DNA of 64,000 nucleotides from Methanothermobacter sp. (GCA_030055615.1 JASFYN010000003.1:180185-244184), one strand, 5' to 3'. Positions 49,918-61,219 are shown, numbered from the stretch's first letter. Notes: generated by a model from the sequence alone, not told the origin. Program-made: numbers and translations.

Positions 49918-51660
49918 CTATTGGGTTTTTTGGAAGTGTTTGTGGATTTTCTCAGCGAGTTTCCTGTTTATCCCCTCTACTTGGCTTAGCTCTTCTATAC
50001 TAGCACTTTTAATAGCCTCTGTGCTTTTGAAGTGTTTTAGTAGTCTCATTTTCCTCTTGGGTCCTATTCCTCTTATTTTATCGAGTTGAGAAGCTCTAAA
50101 GTTTTTATTTCTGATTTTGCGATGGTATTCGATGGCGAATCTGTGAGCTTCGTCCCTGACATGTTGTATGAGGTGTAGAACCTTAGAATTTCTTGGTAGT
50201 TTTATTGGACTCGTCGAATAGGGTGTGTATATTTTTTCATCTTTTTTAGCGACTCCTATAACCGGTATTTTAACTTTTAATGATTCAAGGACGCTTAAAG
50301 TTGAATTTAATTGTCCTCGACCACCATCTACTATTATGAGGTCTGCTTTTGTCTCATTTTTTGAGTATCTTCTTTTGATGATTTCGCGGAGCATGGCATA
50401 GTCATCAGGTCCTTTTGTGTGTATCTTGTATCGTCTGTAAAGGCCCTTTGCAGGCTTTCCATCTATAAATGTCACCATGGATCCTACTGGCGCCTCTCCA
50501 CTAATATTTGAAATATCGTAGCCTTCTATCCTCTTGGGGTGTTTTGGGAGTTTGAGTTGCCTTTTTAATTCAGCTAGGATCCTATGGGTTTCTGTTTTTT
50601 CTTTTGAAAGTTTTTGGACGCTTTTAACCGCAACTTTTAAAAGTTTTAGGTCAGATCCTCCTCTGGGGGTTCTGATTTTAATTTTAACCCCCTTTAGGTT
50701 GGATAACCATTCCTCTAATAGTCCTTTCCTGTTTATAGTATATTCTGTGATTATTTCTTCTGGTATTTGATGTGGTGTTGAATAGTATTGTTGGATAAAT
50801 GCTGATAATATCTCTTCAGGAGGTTCTTCACTGATATTATCCATGGTTAAATCTTCTTTACCTATGATTTTCCCATCTTTGACGTGTACTATCATGATAT
50901 GCGCTTTATCATTGAATCTAATAGCTATAATATCTTTGTCTATACCTCTAGTGAATGTGGTTTGTTCTTTTCCCATGACCTCTTTTAATGATATTATTTG
51001 GTCCCTTAGTGTTGCTGCTTTTTCGAATTCTAAATTTGATGCTGCATCTTCCATTTCCTCTTCCAATTCTTCTAATATGTCCTTGTATTGTCCTTGAAAG
51101 AAGAGCTCCACTCTTCTGATCATCCGCATGTATTCATTCCTTGAAATATTACCGGTGCATGGACTGTAACATAGGCCCATCTGGTTGTTAAGGCATGGTC
51201 CGTCCATTCTTTTACAGTCCCTGATCTTAAATAAGGATTTTAGAAATTTAATCATTTTTTTCGCGGCGAATGTGTTCGTGAAGGGTCCGAGGTAGGCTCC
51301 GTCGGATGTTATTCTCCTTGTTATTGTTATTCTCGGATATTCTTCGCTGGTAATTTTAATGTAAGGGTATCTCTTATCATCCTTGAGATGGATATTATAA
51401 GGTGGTTTATATTTTTTGATAAGGTTGCTCTCAAGTATTAGAGCCTCCCTTTCAGTGTTTGTTAGGATATACTCTACATGGTCTAGGTGTTTTCTCATGT
51501 TTTTTATTTTTGGATTATCTGTAGGCTGGAAATATGATCTCACACGTTTTCTCAAGGATATTGACTTTCCGATATAGAGTATGTTACCCTTTCTATCCTT
51601 TAGGATGTAAACTCCTATTTTATCTGGGAGATCCTCAACCTTTTTAACAGCCACTGCCAA
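49918..51660 (-). CDS. uvrC: UvrABC excinuclease subunit C
   Basis: 580 aa. N-terminal GIY-YIG nuclease (GVYILKDRKGNILYIGKS) makes the 3' cut; a cysteine group (C-x-MDGPCLN-x-CYSPC) and the UVR motif ([16 protein letters not shown]) that contacts UvrB follow; the RNase H-like domain (GYDISNISGEAPVGSMV, IVDGGRGQL) makes the 5' cut; tandem HhH end (DKIRGIGPKRKMRLLKHF). Start TTG behind GGTGGGGG. Divergent from uvrBA. Bacterial excision repair of this kind is known in Methanobacteria and some other mesophilic or moderately thermophilic archaea through transfer. Confidence 0.96.
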   Translation of the reverse strand: MAVAVKKVEDLPDKIGVYILKDRKGNILYIGKSISLRKRVRSYFQPTDNPKIKNMRKHLDHVEYILTNTEREALILESNLIKKYKPPYNIHLKDDKRYPYIKITSEEYPRITITRRITSDGAYLGPFTNTFAAKKMIKFLKSLFKIRDCKRMDGPCLNNQMGLCYSPCTGNISRNEYMRMIRRVELFFQGQYKDILEELEEEMEDAASNLEFEKAATLRDQIISLKEVMGKEQTTFTRGIDKDIIAIRFNDKAHIMIVHVKDGKIIGKEDLTMDNISEEPPEEILSAFIQQYYSTPHQIPEEIITEYTINRKGLLEEWLSNLKGVKIKIRTPRGGSDLKLLKVAVKSVQKLSKEKTETHRILAELKRQLKLPKHPKRIEGYDISNISGEAPVGSMVTFIDGKPAKGLYRRYKIHTKGPDDYAMLREIIKRRYSKNETKADLIIVDGGRGQLNSTLSVLESLKVKIPVIGVAKKDEKIYTPYSTSPIKLPRNSKVLHLIQHVRDEAHRFAIEYHRKIRNKNFRASQLDKIRGIGPKRKMRLLKHFKSTEAIKSASIEELSQVEGINRKLAEKIHKHFQKTQ

Positions 51661-51699
51661 TTATAACCCCCACCTAATCTGGAACCAATACCCCATAAT

Positions 51700-51740
51700 G
51701 ATTATATATGATGCCGCGAATATACTTTTTTAGTATATTC
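51700..51740 (+). promoter_or_regulatory. uvrB promoter with a perfect inverted repeat at the start site
   Basis: TATA-like ATTATATATG at 51700-51709 predicts a start near 51730. There GAATATACT (51718-51726) and AGTATATTC (51732-51740) form a 9-bp perfect inverted repeat around five T residues. Placement over the start suits a repressor site or a 5'-terminal hairpin. Confidence 0.45.
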
Positions 51741-51761
51741 TTGGTTTTTGTCAGTGATTTG

Positions 51762-53708
51762 ATGATGAAATTTAGATTAAAATCAGATTTCGAGCCCAAA
51801 GGGGATCAGCCCAAGGCTATCAAGGAATTAGTTGATGGGGTAAAGGAAGGTTTAAGGGAGCAGACACTTCTTGGGGTCACGGGATCTGGTAAAACGTTCA
51901 CAATAGCAAATGTTATAGAGGAGGTTCAAAAGCCGACTTTAATCATCTCCCATAATAAGACACTAGCTGCCCAATTATACGAGGAATTTAAGGAGTTTTT
52001 TCCAGATAATGCAGTAGAATATTTTGTAAGCTATTATGATTATTACCAGCCAGAAGCTTACATCCCACAGACAGACACTTACATAGACAAGGAAGCTTCA
52101 ATAAACGATGAGATAGATTTGATGAGACATTCCACCACACAATCTCTCCTCACAAGGGATGATGTTATCGTGGTCTCTAGCGTATCATGTATCTACGGTA
52201 TAGGAGCCCCATGGGACTACGGGGAATCCACGCTCTCACTTAGCGTGGGATCCCAGTTAGATAGGGAGGAAGTTTTATCAGAGCTCGTGCACATGCAATA
52301 TGAAAGAAATGATATAGAATTCGACAGGGGACAATTCAGGGTCCGCGGAGATATACTAGAGGTTAACCCAGTCCATGGGATGCCCCCAATACGCATAGAA
52401 TTTTTTGGAGATGAAATAGACTCCATATCATTCATACACCCCACCAAGGGTGAAAGAATAAAAAACCTAGAAAAGGTAACCATATTCCCAGCCAAACACT
52501 TCATAATATCAGAAAATCGCATGGAAAAGGCCATAGAATCCATAGAAGAGGAACTTGAGGAAAGATTGAATGAATTAAAGGGTCAGGGGAAACTTTTAGA
52601 AGCTCAGAGACTCGAGCAGCGCACAAGATTTGACATAGAAATGTTAAAGGAAATGGGTTACTGTCCAGGTATCGAAAATTATTCTCTACACCTTAGCGGG
52701 CGCAACTGGGGTGATAAACCCTACACATTACTCGACTACTTCCCAGAAGATTTCCTAACAGTCATAGACGAGTCACATGTTACAATACCACAAATAAAGG
52801 GAATGTACAAGGGTGACAGATCACGTAAAGAAACCCTCATAGAGTATGGTTTCAGATTACCCTCAGCATTAGAAAACCGTCCCCTCAAATTCAAGGAATT
52901 CCAAGAAAGCATAAACCAGATAATATATGTCTCGGCAACCCCAGGAGAATATGAACTTTCAAGAAGCCAAAAGGTTGTTGAACAGATAATAAGACCCACG
53001 GGACTCGTAGACCCCAAAGTCATAGTAAGACCGGTCCAAGGACAAGTAGACGACCTCCTCTCTGAGATAAACAATCGCATTAAAAGGGGTGAACGTGTAC
53101 TCGTAACCACACTTACAAAGAGGATGGCCGAAGACCTCACAGACTATTATTCAAAAATGGGTATCAAGGTAAGATATCTACATTCTGAAATAGACACTCT
53201 CGAGAGAGTTGATATCATCAACGACCTCCGCATAGGAGAATTCCATTGCCTCATCGGAGTCAACCTATTAAGGGAAGGATTAGACTTGCCAGAAGTTTCA
53301 CTAGTAGCTGTTCTAGACGCTGACAAGGAAGGATTTCTAAGATCTGAAACATCACTCATCCAAACAATTGGTAGAGCAGCCCGCCATGTTAAAGGTGAAG
53401 TCATATTATATGCTGACAAACTCACAGACTCTGTAAAGGCTGCGGTAGAAACCACTAACAAGAGGAGGGAAATGCAACTCGAATATAACAGGAAACATGG
53501 CATAACCCCAAAGAGTGCTAAGAGAAGCCTCAAAGTCAAAAAAGAGAAGATAAGAGTAGAAGATTTGGATGAACTTCCAGAGGATGAAGTTAAACTTATC
53601 ATAAAAGATCTTGAAGAAGAGATGAAGAAAGCTGCATCAAACCTCGAATTTGAAAAAGCTGCTAGGATCAGAGACCAGATCCTGGCCCTTAAAGGCATCT
53701 CAAAATAA
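51762..53708 (+). CDS. uvrB: UvrABC excinuclease subunit B
   Basis: 648 aa damage-verifying helicase-like subunit. FKLKSDFEP-like start ([17 protein letters not shown]), Walker A GVTGSGKT, the beta-hairpin [12 protein letters not shown], motif II DESH, ATPGEYE, GRAARH, and a C-terminal UVR motif [17 protein letters not shown] matching that of UvrC. The frame opens at 51708, but the extra 18 residues lack conservation; tandem ATGs at 51762/51765 follow GTGAT. uvrA begins 16 bases after the stop. Confidence 0.96.
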   Translation: MMKFRLKSDFEPKGDQPKAIKELVDGVKEGLREQTLLGVTGSGKTFTIANVIEEVQKPTLIISHNKTLAAQLYEEFKEFFPDNAVEYFVSYYDYYQPEAYIPQTDTYIDKEASINDEIDLMRHSTTQSLLTRDDVIVVSSVSCIYGIGAPWDYGESTLSLSVGSQLDREEVLSELVHMQYERNDIEFDRGQFRVRGDILEVNPVHGMPPIRIEFFGDEIDSISFIHPTKGERIKNLEKVTIFPAKHFIISENRMEKAIESIEEELEERLNELKGQGKLLEAQRLEQRTRFDIEMLKEMGYCPGIENYSLHLSGRNWGDKPYTLLDYFPEDFLTVIDESHVTIPQIKGMYKGDRSRKETLIEYGFRLPSALENRPLKFKEFQESINQIIYVSATPGEYELSRSQKVVEQIIRPTGLVDPKVIVRPVQGQVDDLLSEINNRIKRGERVLVTTLTKRMAEDLTDYYSKMGIKVRYLHSEIDTLERVDIINDLRIGEFHCLIGVNLLREGLDLPEVSLVAVLDADKEGFLRSETSLIQTIGRAARHVKGEVILYADKLTDSVKAAVETTNKRREMQLEYNRKHGITPKSAKRSLKVKKEKIRVEDLDELPEDEVKLIIKDLEEEMKKAASNLEFEKAARIRDQILALKGISK

Positions 53709-53724
53709 AAATTAAGGGATATAA

Positions 53725-56598
53725 ATGGATAAAAATATCGTGATCAAAGGTGCCAGGGAGCACAACCTCCAAAATATAAACCTCAAACTCCCAAGGAACA
53801 AATTCATTGTTATAACCGGGATAAGCGGATCAGGGAAATCATCACTCGCATTCGACACAATATACGCAGAAGGACAGCGAAGATACGTCGAATCACTCTC
53901 AGCCTATGCAAGACAATTTCTAAGCCAAATGAAGAAACCAGACGTAGACTATATCGAAGGACTATCACCAGCAATATCCATAGACCAGAAAGCAACCAAG
54001 ATGAACCCAAGATCCACCGTGGGGACAATAACAGAAATATATGATTACCTTAGATTACTCTTCGCACGCATAGGCAAACCACACTGTTACATCTGCGGAA
54101 AAGAAATTTCACAACAAACCTCAACACAAATAGTTGACAGGATACTTGAAGAAGAAGACGGTACAAAAATCTACATCCTAGCCCCAATAATAAAAGACAG
54201 AAAAGGAGAACATAAAAAAGTCCTGGAAAAACTCAAAAAGGACGGTTATGCAAGGGTCCGAGTAGACGGTGAAATACGCGGACTAGAAGAAGACTTCAAC
54301 CTTGAAAAAAACCGTAAGCATACAATAGAAGTCGTAGTGGACAGACTCATAATACGCTCAGATACAAACTTCAGAAAAAGACTAGCAGATTCCATTGAAA
54401 CAAGCATAGAACTAGGCGAAGGCACCCTAATAATCCTATACCCTGATAAGATGGAAGAAAAGGTTTTCAGCGAACATTTCGCATGTACAGACTGCGGCAT
54501 AAACTTCGAAGAGATCAGTCCCAGGATGTTCTCATTCAACAGTCCACACGGAGCCTGCCCCGAATGCAATGGCCTTGGAAGCAAACTCGAGATAGACCCA
54601 GGCCTTGTAGTCCCAAACCCAGAACTCTCACTAAACCAGGGAGCCATCATACCATGGAGCAAATCTTTGAAAAAAGAAAACTACTATTATCAAATGCTTG
54701 AAGCAGTAGCCAAACATTATGAATTTAGTATGGACACGCCATTCAAAGATCTCGACCCAGAACACCAAAAAATCATATTATATGGATCCCAGGATAGGAT
54801 ACAATTCGTATTCAAAAGAAAGAATAGGAAATATCGGGTCAATAGAAGATTCGAGGGTGTTATCCCCCGCCTAGAAAGAATATACCTAGAAACCAAATCC
54901 AATTACATGAGAAAATACATCGGAGAGTTCATGAGTAACAGGCCCTGTCCTGCATGTAATGGTAGCAGACTCCGTCCTGAAAGTCTTGCAGTTACAATCA
55001 ATGGCAAATCAATCCATGAAATAACTGAAATGTCAATTAAAGAAGCATTAGAGTTCTTCAAAAGACTTAAATTAACACCCAGAGAAGAACACATTGCCAA
55101 GGATGTTCTGAGGGAGATAAAAGAACGTTTAAAATTCCTAGTAGATGTGGGATTAGAATATTTGACATTAAGCAGGTCATCAGGGACGCTCGCAGGTGGA
55201 GAAGCCCAAAGGATCAGACTCGCCACGCAAATAGGCTCAAGGCTCGTGGGAGTGCTCTACATTTTAGATGAGCCAACCATAGGCCTCCATCAACGAGATA
55301 ACATCCGATTAATCAACACCCTCAAAAAACTCAGAGACCTTGGGAACACCCTAATAGTAGTTGAACACGATCCCGAAACCATACTATCCGCTGATTATAT
55401 TGTTGATATTGGCCCGGGGGCGGGTGAACATGGAGGGCGCATAGTAGCAACAGGAACTCCCGAGGATATAAAGGAAAACAAAAATTCGCTCACAGGAGCA
55501 TATTTATCAGGCCGGAGAACAATACCAACACCCCCTAAAAGAAGACAAAAAAACAAATACATCACCATAAAAGGGGCTAGTGAAAACAACTTGAAAAATA
55601 TCGACGTTAAAATACCATTAGGGGTATTCACATGTGTTACAGGCGTTTCAGGCTCCGGTAAGAGCACCCTAGTGAATGAAATTCTCTACAAGGGCCTGTA
55701 TCAGAGACTGAACAACAAGCACATGAACCCTGGTAAACATAAGAGTATAGAAGGTGCACATTATCTAGACAAAGTTGTGATAATAGACCAGTCACCTATT
55801 GGGCGCACACCCCGTTCTAACCCTGCAACATATACTGGAGTATTCACACCTATAAGAGAACTCTTCGCCCAAACACCCGAAGCGAAAAAGAGAGGATACA
55901 GGCCGGGCAGATTCAGTTTCAACGTGAAAGGGGGTAGATGCGAAGCCTGTAACGGGGATGGGATCATAAAAATAGAGATGCATTTCCTAGCCGACGTTTA
56001 CATCCCATGTGAAGTGTGTAAAGGTAAAAGATACAATGAGGAGACGCTACAGATCAAATACAAGGGTAAAAATATTGCTGAAATACTTGACATGACCGTC
56101 GAAGAAGCATTAGATTTTTTCCATAACATCCCATCAGCCAAGAATAAACTCCAAACATTATATGATGTCGGCTTAGGCTATATAAAACTGGGACAACCTG
56201 CAACAACATTATCTGGTGGTGAAGCCCAAAGAGTCAAACTTGCAAAGGAACTAAGCAGAAAAAGCACCGGTAAAACACTCTATATATTAGATGAGCCTAC
56301 CACAGGCCTGCACTTTGATGATATAAAAAAGCTTTTAGACGTGTTGAATCGTCTTGTGGATGCAGGGAATACTGTGGTGGTCATAGAACATAACCTTGAT
56401 GTTATTAAAATGGCCGATCATATAATAGACCTTGGACCAGAAGGAGGCGAAGAAGGAGGTAGGGTAGTCGCTGAGGGAACACCCGAAGAGGTCGCTGAAT
56501 CAGGAACATATACTGGAAGGTTCTTAAAAAAGGTTATAGAATCTTCAAAACCCCCATTTGAAACAACAATCATAGAAGCAGATAAAGTCAAAGATTAA
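53725..56598 (+). CDS. uvrA: UvrABC excinuclease subunit A
   Basis: 957 aa with two ABC ATPase halves: Walker [10 protein letters not shown] near residue 31 and GVSGSGKST near residue 645; signature LAGGEAQR (first half) and LSGGEAQR (second); Walker B LYILDEPT in both. Zinc modules [13 protein letters not shown]...CPECNG, CPACNG and CEACNGDG...CEVCKG are present. It recognises damaged DNA and loads UvrB. Second gene of uvrBA. Its short acidic C-terminus ([11 protein letters not shown]) is normal. Confidence 0.97.
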   Translation: MDKNIVIKGAREHNLQNINLKLPRNKFIVITGISGSGKSSLAFDTIYAEGQRRYVESLSAYARQFLSQMKKPDVDYIEGLSPAISIDQKATKMNPRSTVGTITEIYDYLRLLFARIGKPHCYICGKEISQQTSTQIVDRILEEEDGTKIYILAPIIKDRKGEHKKVLEKLKKDGYARVRVDGEIRGLEEDFNLEKNRKHTIEVVVDRLIIRSDTNFRKRLADSIETSIELGEGTLIILYPDKMEEKVFSEHFACTDCGINFEEISPRMFSFNSPHGACPECNGLGSKLEIDPGLVVPNPELSLNQGAIIPWSKSLKKENYYYQMLEAVAKHYEFSMDTPFKDLDPEHQKIILYGSQDRIQFVFKRKNRKYRVNRRFEGVIPRLERIYLETKSNYMRKYIGEFMSNRPCPACNGSRLRPESLAVTINGKSIHEITEMSIKEALEFFKRLKLTPREEHIAKDVLREIKERLKFLVDVGLEYLTLSRSSGTLAGGEAQRIRLATQIGSRLVGVLYILDEPTIGLHQRDNIRLINTLKKLRDLGNTLIVVEHDPETILSADYIVDIGPGAGEHGGRIVATGTPEDIKENKNSLTGAYLSGRRTIPTPPKRRQKNKYITIKGASENNLKNIDVKIPLGVFTCVTGVSGSGKSTLVNEILYKGLYQRLNNKHMNPGKHKSIEGAHYLDKVVIIDQSPIGRTPRSNPATYTGVFTPIRELFAQTPEAKKRGYRPGRFSFNVKGGRCEACNGDGIIKIEMHFLADVYIPCEVCKGKRYNEETLQIKYKGKNIAEILDMTVEEALDFFHNIPSAKNKLQTLYDVGLGYIKLGQPATTLSGGEAQRVKLAKELSRKSTGKTLYILDEPTTGLHFDDIKKLLDVLNRLVDAGNTVVVIEHNLDVIKMADHIIDLGPEGGEEGGRVVAEGTPEEVAESGTYTGRFLKKVIESSKPPFETTIIEADKVKD

Positions 56599-56652
56599 CA
56601 TATAGGATGCGCGGCCTTCACTTACGCTCCAACTTAACGGTGCTAAGATGTT

Positions 56653-57103
56653 ATGGTGGCAGAGTATAAAATAAGAGTAGAGATTATACCTTTTATCTCA
56701 TTTATATCCTTTATATAACACTTCCTGTTAATGCCATCATCACTATACTCGAAGAAGAATACATGTTTCTAATTGCTTTACTTGGTTTTATTCTGATTTT
56801 CCTTGGCACATATAGGTAGATATTATACACCTCTTGCAAACACGGGAGAGGGGCAAAACCTCGTAAAGACAAGAATTTACGCAAAAGTTAGGCATCCTAT
56901 CTATTTATCAGGCTTAATTTTATTATTATGGTTTACATTGATCGCTGGAAACTTATATGGTCTTTTATTTTTTATCTTGTCTTTGGCAGCTCTGATCATG
57001 CGGATAAGAAAGGGAGTTCATTAAAAAATTTGGTGGAGAATACAAGCAATGCGCAAAAGAGATTCCTCGATTAATACCAAAATTTAAAGGGAAAATGAGA
57101 TAG
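56653..57103 (+). pseudogene. Frameshifted isoprenylcysteine carboxyl methyltransferase-like gene (ICMT/PEMT family)
   Basis: Pieces of one ~150-aa membrane methyltransferase lie in successive frames. Frame 1 from ATG 56653 gives MVAEYKIRVEIIPF, then stops; another frame gives ILEEEYMFLIALLGF up to LGTY; a third (about 56813-57024) gives GRYYTP and the ICMT signature VRHPIYLSGLILLL. After GVH-stop the expected end EFIKKFGGEYK with PRLIPKFKGK continues in yet another frame to TAG 57101-57103. The last shift is explained by one extra G in a G run near 57012-57014. At least three shifts, so inactive. Confidence 0.75.
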
Positions 57104-57433
57104 TCTCATGGCGTCCCCCCTGCCAACTCTTCGGAATGCTTCATATTCTATCCCACCACGAATGTATAACAAGCTGATATATGGCTTCGCCCTGAGCTAA
57201 GCCCAAATCCATTAAGCTATCCCCCGGTGGTGTAGATCTATTCATCCTAATGTAAACCACCCTAATATTTCTCTATCTTCGCTTTCCTTTCCATTTGTCA
57301 TCCTCTGGTGGATCATCACTCCTTAAAATTATGTTCATATTCCAATAAGATCTTTTCCAGATAAATACAGCCAAAGGATCTCAAAAACTTTATTCAAAAC
57401 AAAAAACATAATCCCATAACGCAGGTGTTGTAA
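57104..57433. other. Region with decayed coding-like sequence before the P-type ATPase
   Basis: No intact gene. The minus strand has coding-like fragments in changing frames: one starting MNIILRSDDPPEDDKWKG (about 57332-57267), one containing MNRSTPPGDSLMDLG, and one with GGIEYEAFRRVGRGDAM up to the pseudogene. They could be remnants of a single decayed gene; the family is not recognised. The last ~70 bases before 57434 are AT-rich and probably hold the ATPase promoter (AACTTTATTC region). Confidence 0.3.
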
Positions 57434-60073
57434 ATGGCCCGGTGGAAGAGATTATCAGAGATTACTATCAGCGAGGTACTTGAAGACCTTGGAACTTCAG
57501 ATGATGGTTTAAGAGAAAAAGAGGCCAGAAGAAGGCTTGAACTGGAGGGATTAAATGAGATTAAATTCAGAAAGCCACATCCACTGCTTAGATTCATAAA
57601 ACAGTTCAAGAGCCTACTCGTATACATTCTGCTAACAGTCTCTGTCTTCACCGCAATCATAGACGAATGGATTGACACAGCTGTTATAGCCGGGGTTGTA
57701 ATCCTAAATTCCATCATAGGATTTATACAAGAAGGTAAAGCAGCAGAGGCCATCGAATCCCTCCAAAAATTGACTGAATCCAGTTCCACAGTAATAAGGG
57801 ATAGCGAAAGGAAAAAAATCCCCTCCAAATTTCTTGTACCAGGAGATATTGTCATAATTGAAGGAGGGGAGAAAGTACCTGCAGATATAAGAGTCATTGA
57901 ATCAAAAAACCTTCTGGTGGATGAATCCGCCCTCACAGGCGAATCAGTGCCGGTTGAAAAGGACAACACCCCTTTGAATGACGATGATATAGAGAAGGGT
58001 GAATTCAGGAATATCTTATTCAGCGGGACAGTCGCAACAGAAGGTAGGGCAAAGGGAGTTGTAATATCAACTGGAACAGACACAGAACTCGGGAAGATAG
58101 CAGAGAAGGTTCAAGGAGTGGAGGTTAAAACGCCACTCCTAAGGAAGATTGACGAATTTTCACGCATAATCGCAGTTACAATAATTGCAGTTGCAGCCTT
58201 TAACTTCATCACAGCACTGATATTCGGTTATGATGCCGTATTTGCTTTTTTAGCATCAACATCCTTGGCTGTTGCAGCCATACCTGAGGGACTTCCGGCT
58301 GTCCTCACAGTCACCCTGGCCCTTGCAGTGAAGGTGATGGCAGATAAAAATGCAATAGTCAGGAACCTCCCTTCAGTAGAAACTCTGGGAAGCGTTACCG
58401 TAATATGCTCAGATAAAACAGGAACCCTTACAAAGAATGAGATGACAGTCAAATGCATATATTCTGGAGGGGTCTTCTATGAGGTTGAAGGAACAGGTTA
58501 CAATGAAGAAGGAAGAATAAAGCTTAAAGGTTCGGCTATAACTGAAGTTCCAAGGCCATTAAGAGATGTTCTCCTCTGCGGCCTTAATTGTAACAATGCA
58601 TCTCTCGAGGGTGGCAAGCTCCATGGTGACCCCACAGAAGCTGCACTGATTGTGGCAGCTCATAAAGGTGGAATAATAGATCAGAAAGGGCGTATAGATG
58701 AAATACCCTTTGATTCATCAAGGAAGTACATGGCTGTACTCACAGATGATGGTATGATCTATGTCAAGGGATCCCCTGAAAGGGTAATTGAAATGTGCAA
58801 TTATGAAACCACCTTTGATGGGATTGTTCCCATTGAAAGAGAAAGGCTCATGGTTAAACTACACGAGATGACATCCAGGGGTCTTAGGGTCCTTGCCTTT
58901 GCAGCCCGAAAACATTCAAAAGCTGAAATCCATGATGAAGACCTCCATGAGATGTTATTCCTTGGCTTTCAGGGGATGATTGATCCCCCGAGACCTGAGG
59001 CCATTGAAGCGGTTAGAAAATGTAAATCTGCTGGTATAAGGATAATCATGATAACAGGGGATCATGCAGGCACAGCAGAGGCCGTGGCAGGTGAACTTGA
59101 AATCGAAACTAGAACTGTTCTTACAGGACTTGAAATTTCATCAATGGACCCTGATGAACTGAGGAAATCCCTTGAGGAATGTAATGTTTTTGCAAGGATG
59201 ACCCCTGAGCACAAGCATATTATAACCGAAATTCTAAGGGATGATGGTGAGATAGTTGCAATGACAGGGGATGGTGTAAACGATGCCCCCGCCCTTAAAA
59301 TGGCCGATGTTGGTGTTGCGATGGGAAGTGGCACTGACGTTGCAAAGGAATCAGCTGACATAGTTCTTGCAGATGATAACTTCTCAACCATAGTTGCAGC
59401 GGTCAGTGAAGGTCGAAACGTCTATGAAAGGATAAGGCGGATAATATATTATGTACTCCCAACCAGTGGTGGCCAGGCCCTCATAATACTCCTTTCATTC
59501 CTCATTTCACCCATCACTGATGCATTCAGGGTTTATCTGCCTCTACTACCCCTCCAGATTCTCTGGATAAACATGTTTGATGGAGTATTCCTAGCCCTAC
59601 CCCTTGTGGCCGAAGCATCAGATGAAGCCGTCCTTGAAAGACCCCCCAGGAAGCCAGATGAGGGGATAGTGGATGCTACATTCATCAGGAAGGTCGGGTT
59701 GGTGTCAGTTGCAATGGCCCTTTCAGGCCTTTCGGTGTTCCAGATTGGAATTTTATGGGGTCTTACAGTTCCAGAGGCCCGTACAGTCACCTTTACAACC
59801 GTTATTTTCGTTCATGTTTTCTATCTCCTGACTGCAAGATCCTTGGATGAGTCAGTCCTCAGGATCCCGGCAACAAACAAGTGGGTGATCTATGGTATAC
59901 TCTTCACCCTGTTTATCACAATCCTCATAGTATATGTACCTGCACTTGAATTCATATTCAGGACAATGGCCTTTCCAGTTCAATGGTGGGCCATTATAAT
60001 TCCATTTTCTCTTACAGGTCTTTTATTAATAGAGATCGAGAAGTACTTCTTGCGAAAGGGTGGAGGAACATGA
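57434..60073 (+). CDS. Type II P-type cation ATPase (Ca2+/SERCA-PMR1-like)
   Basis: 879 aa, ten membrane helices. Actuator LTGESVPV, helix-4 ion site VAAIPEGLPAVLTV (PEGL as in Ca2+ pumps), phosphorylation site CSDKTGTLTKNEM, nucleotide domain with KGSPE, and hinge MTGDGVNDAPALK. C-terminal helices have NMFDGVFLALPL. It probably exports Ca2+ or Mn2+; type II Na+/K+ relatives are less likely. Sampled stretches look more G+C-rich (about 45%) than nearby AT-rich genes, and it sits beside debris, so it may have been acquired or replaced by recombination. Confidence 0.9.
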   Translation: MARWKRLSEITISEVLEDLGTSDDGLREKEARRRLELEGLNEIKFRKPHPLLRFIKQFKSLLVYILLTVSVFTAIIDEWIDTAVIAGVVILNSIIGFIQEGKAAEAIESLQKLTESSSTVIRDSERKKIPSKFLVPGDIVIIEGGEKVPADIRVIESKNLLVDESALTGESVPVEKDNTPLNDDDIEKGEFRNILFSGTVATEGRAKGVVISTGTDTELGKIAEKVQGVEVKTPLLRKIDEFSRIIAVTIIAVAAFNFITALIFGYDAVFAFLASTSLAVAAIPEGLPAVLTVTLALAVKVMADKNAIVRNLPSVETLGSVTVICSDKTGTLTKNEMTVKCIYSGGVFYEVEGTGYNEEGRIKLKGSAITEVPRPLRDVLLCGLNCNNASLEGGKLHGDPTEAALIVAAHKGGIIDQKGRIDEIPFDSSRKYMAVLTDDGMIYVKGSPERVIEMCNYETTFDGIVPIERERLMVKLHEMTSRGLRVLAFAARKHSKAEIHDEDLHEMLFLGFQGMIDPPRPEAIEAVRKCKSAGIRIIMITGDHAGTAEAVAGELEIETRTVLTGLEISSMDPDELRKSLEECNVFARMTPEHKHIITEILRDDGEIVAMTGDGVNDAPALKMADVGVAMGSGTDVAKESADIVLADDNFSTIVAAVSEGRNVYERIRRIIYYVLPTSGGQALIILLSFLISPITDAFRVYLPLLPLQILWINMFDGVFLALPLVAEASDEAVLERPPRKPDEGIVDATFIRKVGLVSVAMALSGLSVFQIGILWGLTVPEARTVTFTTVIFVHVFYLLTARSLDESVLRIPATNKWVIYGILFTLFITILIVYVPALEFIFRTMAFPVQWWAIIIPFSLTGLLLIEIEKYFLRKGGGT

Positions 60074-60383
60074 GGTAAACTTACAATACAGAGTATGGTT
60101 CACGGAGAGGGATCTCATAAATGTTAATGTTATAATCAGCAGATCTCCAAGTTTAGATTTCAATTGCATTAGCTGAGATTTTGATGCTCCTTACCACTTG
60201 TTACCAAATGGTATGTTTACATCCTCCATCATTCATGTAGTATATGGTGGGAGGTCATTACAGTTATACTATGTACATCGATTTTGTCACAAATTGAAAA
60301 ATTATTTTTTTGGGTTCTATTTCATTCGAAATTGGGTATCTGATTCCTGGAAATGATTTTAGTGTTTTCCACAATCCGGCCTG
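60074..60383. other. Intergenic region, nothing recognised
   Basis: 310 bases between convergent genes. It has no open frame with a ribosome binding site and no strong hairpin. It is less AT-rich at its start, close to the ATPase end, and AT-rich later. It may continue the foreign or rearranged segment that begins near 56.6 kb. Confidence 0.4.
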
Positions 60384-61130
60384 TTAAAAGATTTTAATCA
60401 TGAATAGGATAATCATGATGATGGGTTGATGGATGAAGTATATGAAGAGTGAATGTCTTCCAATGAATGCTAGAAACCCTATAATTTTATAACTTGAAAA
60501 ATCTCTTAGAGGGAATCTCCTTTTATAGTCATTGTATAGTTTCCCAGCGGTGTATATACCAATGGAGACTACGCCCATCCATGGTAGAATCGGGAAATAG
60601 TCGAGTGTGTAAAAATCCTTTGGTATTACACCAAGCCAGAAAAGATAATTGATATCGAATCTTTGATTTAGGAGGAAAAGGCCCATTATTATGAATAAAA
60701 TGGCCAATGGAATATTTAATTTTTCATAGCGCAGGAGAGGGTAACTGAGTATTATAGCGACTCCTATAAAATGCAGAACCCCAAATATTATATAGCCATT
60801 ACCAATTAACAACCAAGTTACAAAGGTGATGATAAAACCATATGATAGTATCCTTAAACCTCTCTTCACATATTTTAAAATGAGCAAGCCCTTATATCTG
60901 GAGAGGACTGTGCGCATATAACTGAGCTTAAGGGACGCTCCCACAAGGAATATGAAAATAGAGGCTGTTAATCTTCCAAAAAACCATAAAAGTCCCCCCT
61001 GGATGTTAAATGATGCGATCCCTAAATAGTTCAAATCGAAAAATAAATGGAAGGTTATCATCATTAAAACTGCAATTCCCCGGAGTAAGTCCACTTCCCA
61101 GAATCTCTGATCCAGTTTTTGAATCGACAT
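60384..61130 (-). CDS. DUF1624 membrane protein (HGSNAT-like acyltransferase)
   Basis: 248 aa with about seven helices. The opening RFWEVDLLRGIAVLMMITFHLFFDL, with Arg and His, is the DUF1624/HGSNAT-type signature; ILPWMGVVSIGIYTAGKLY and a final HSLFIYFIHQPIIM also fit. Such proteins move acyl groups across the membrane onto sugars. Which surface sugar is modified here is unknown. ATG start. Divergent from the tRNA-Gly pair. Confidence 0.82.
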   Translation of the reverse strand: MSIQKLDQRFWEVDLLRGIAVLMMITFHLFFDLNYLGIASFNIQGGLLWFFGRLTASIFIFLVGASLKLSYMRTVLSRYKGLLILKYVKRGLRILSYGFIITFVTWLLIGNGYIIFGVLHFIGVAIILSYPLLRYEKLNIPLAILFIIMGLFLLNQRFDINYLFWLGVIPKDFYTLDYFPILPWMGVVSIGIYTAGKLYNDYKRRFPLRDFSSYKIIGFLAFIGRHSLFIYFIHQPIIMIILFMIKIF

Positions 61131-61180
61131 TATAAACTATTTTATACCTTCCATGATAAAATTTGATTCTAATCAAAAAT

Positions 61181-61190
61181 TTTATATATT
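61181..61190 (+). promoter_or_regulatory. TATA box of the tRNA-Gly pair
   Basis: TTTATATATT after an AATCAAAAAT flank; the expected start is near 61210, about 12 bases before the first tRNA. Confidence 0.55.
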
Positions 61191-61219
61191 ATATCTGATA
61201 ATAGTCTACACTGAAATGT

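Noticed and set aside
53810..54701. Many long frames antisense to or shifted within uvrA, prs, lonB, pheT and other genes
   Set aside because: They are shadows of strongly coding genes, with low-complexity Ser/Leu-rich translations and no RBS.
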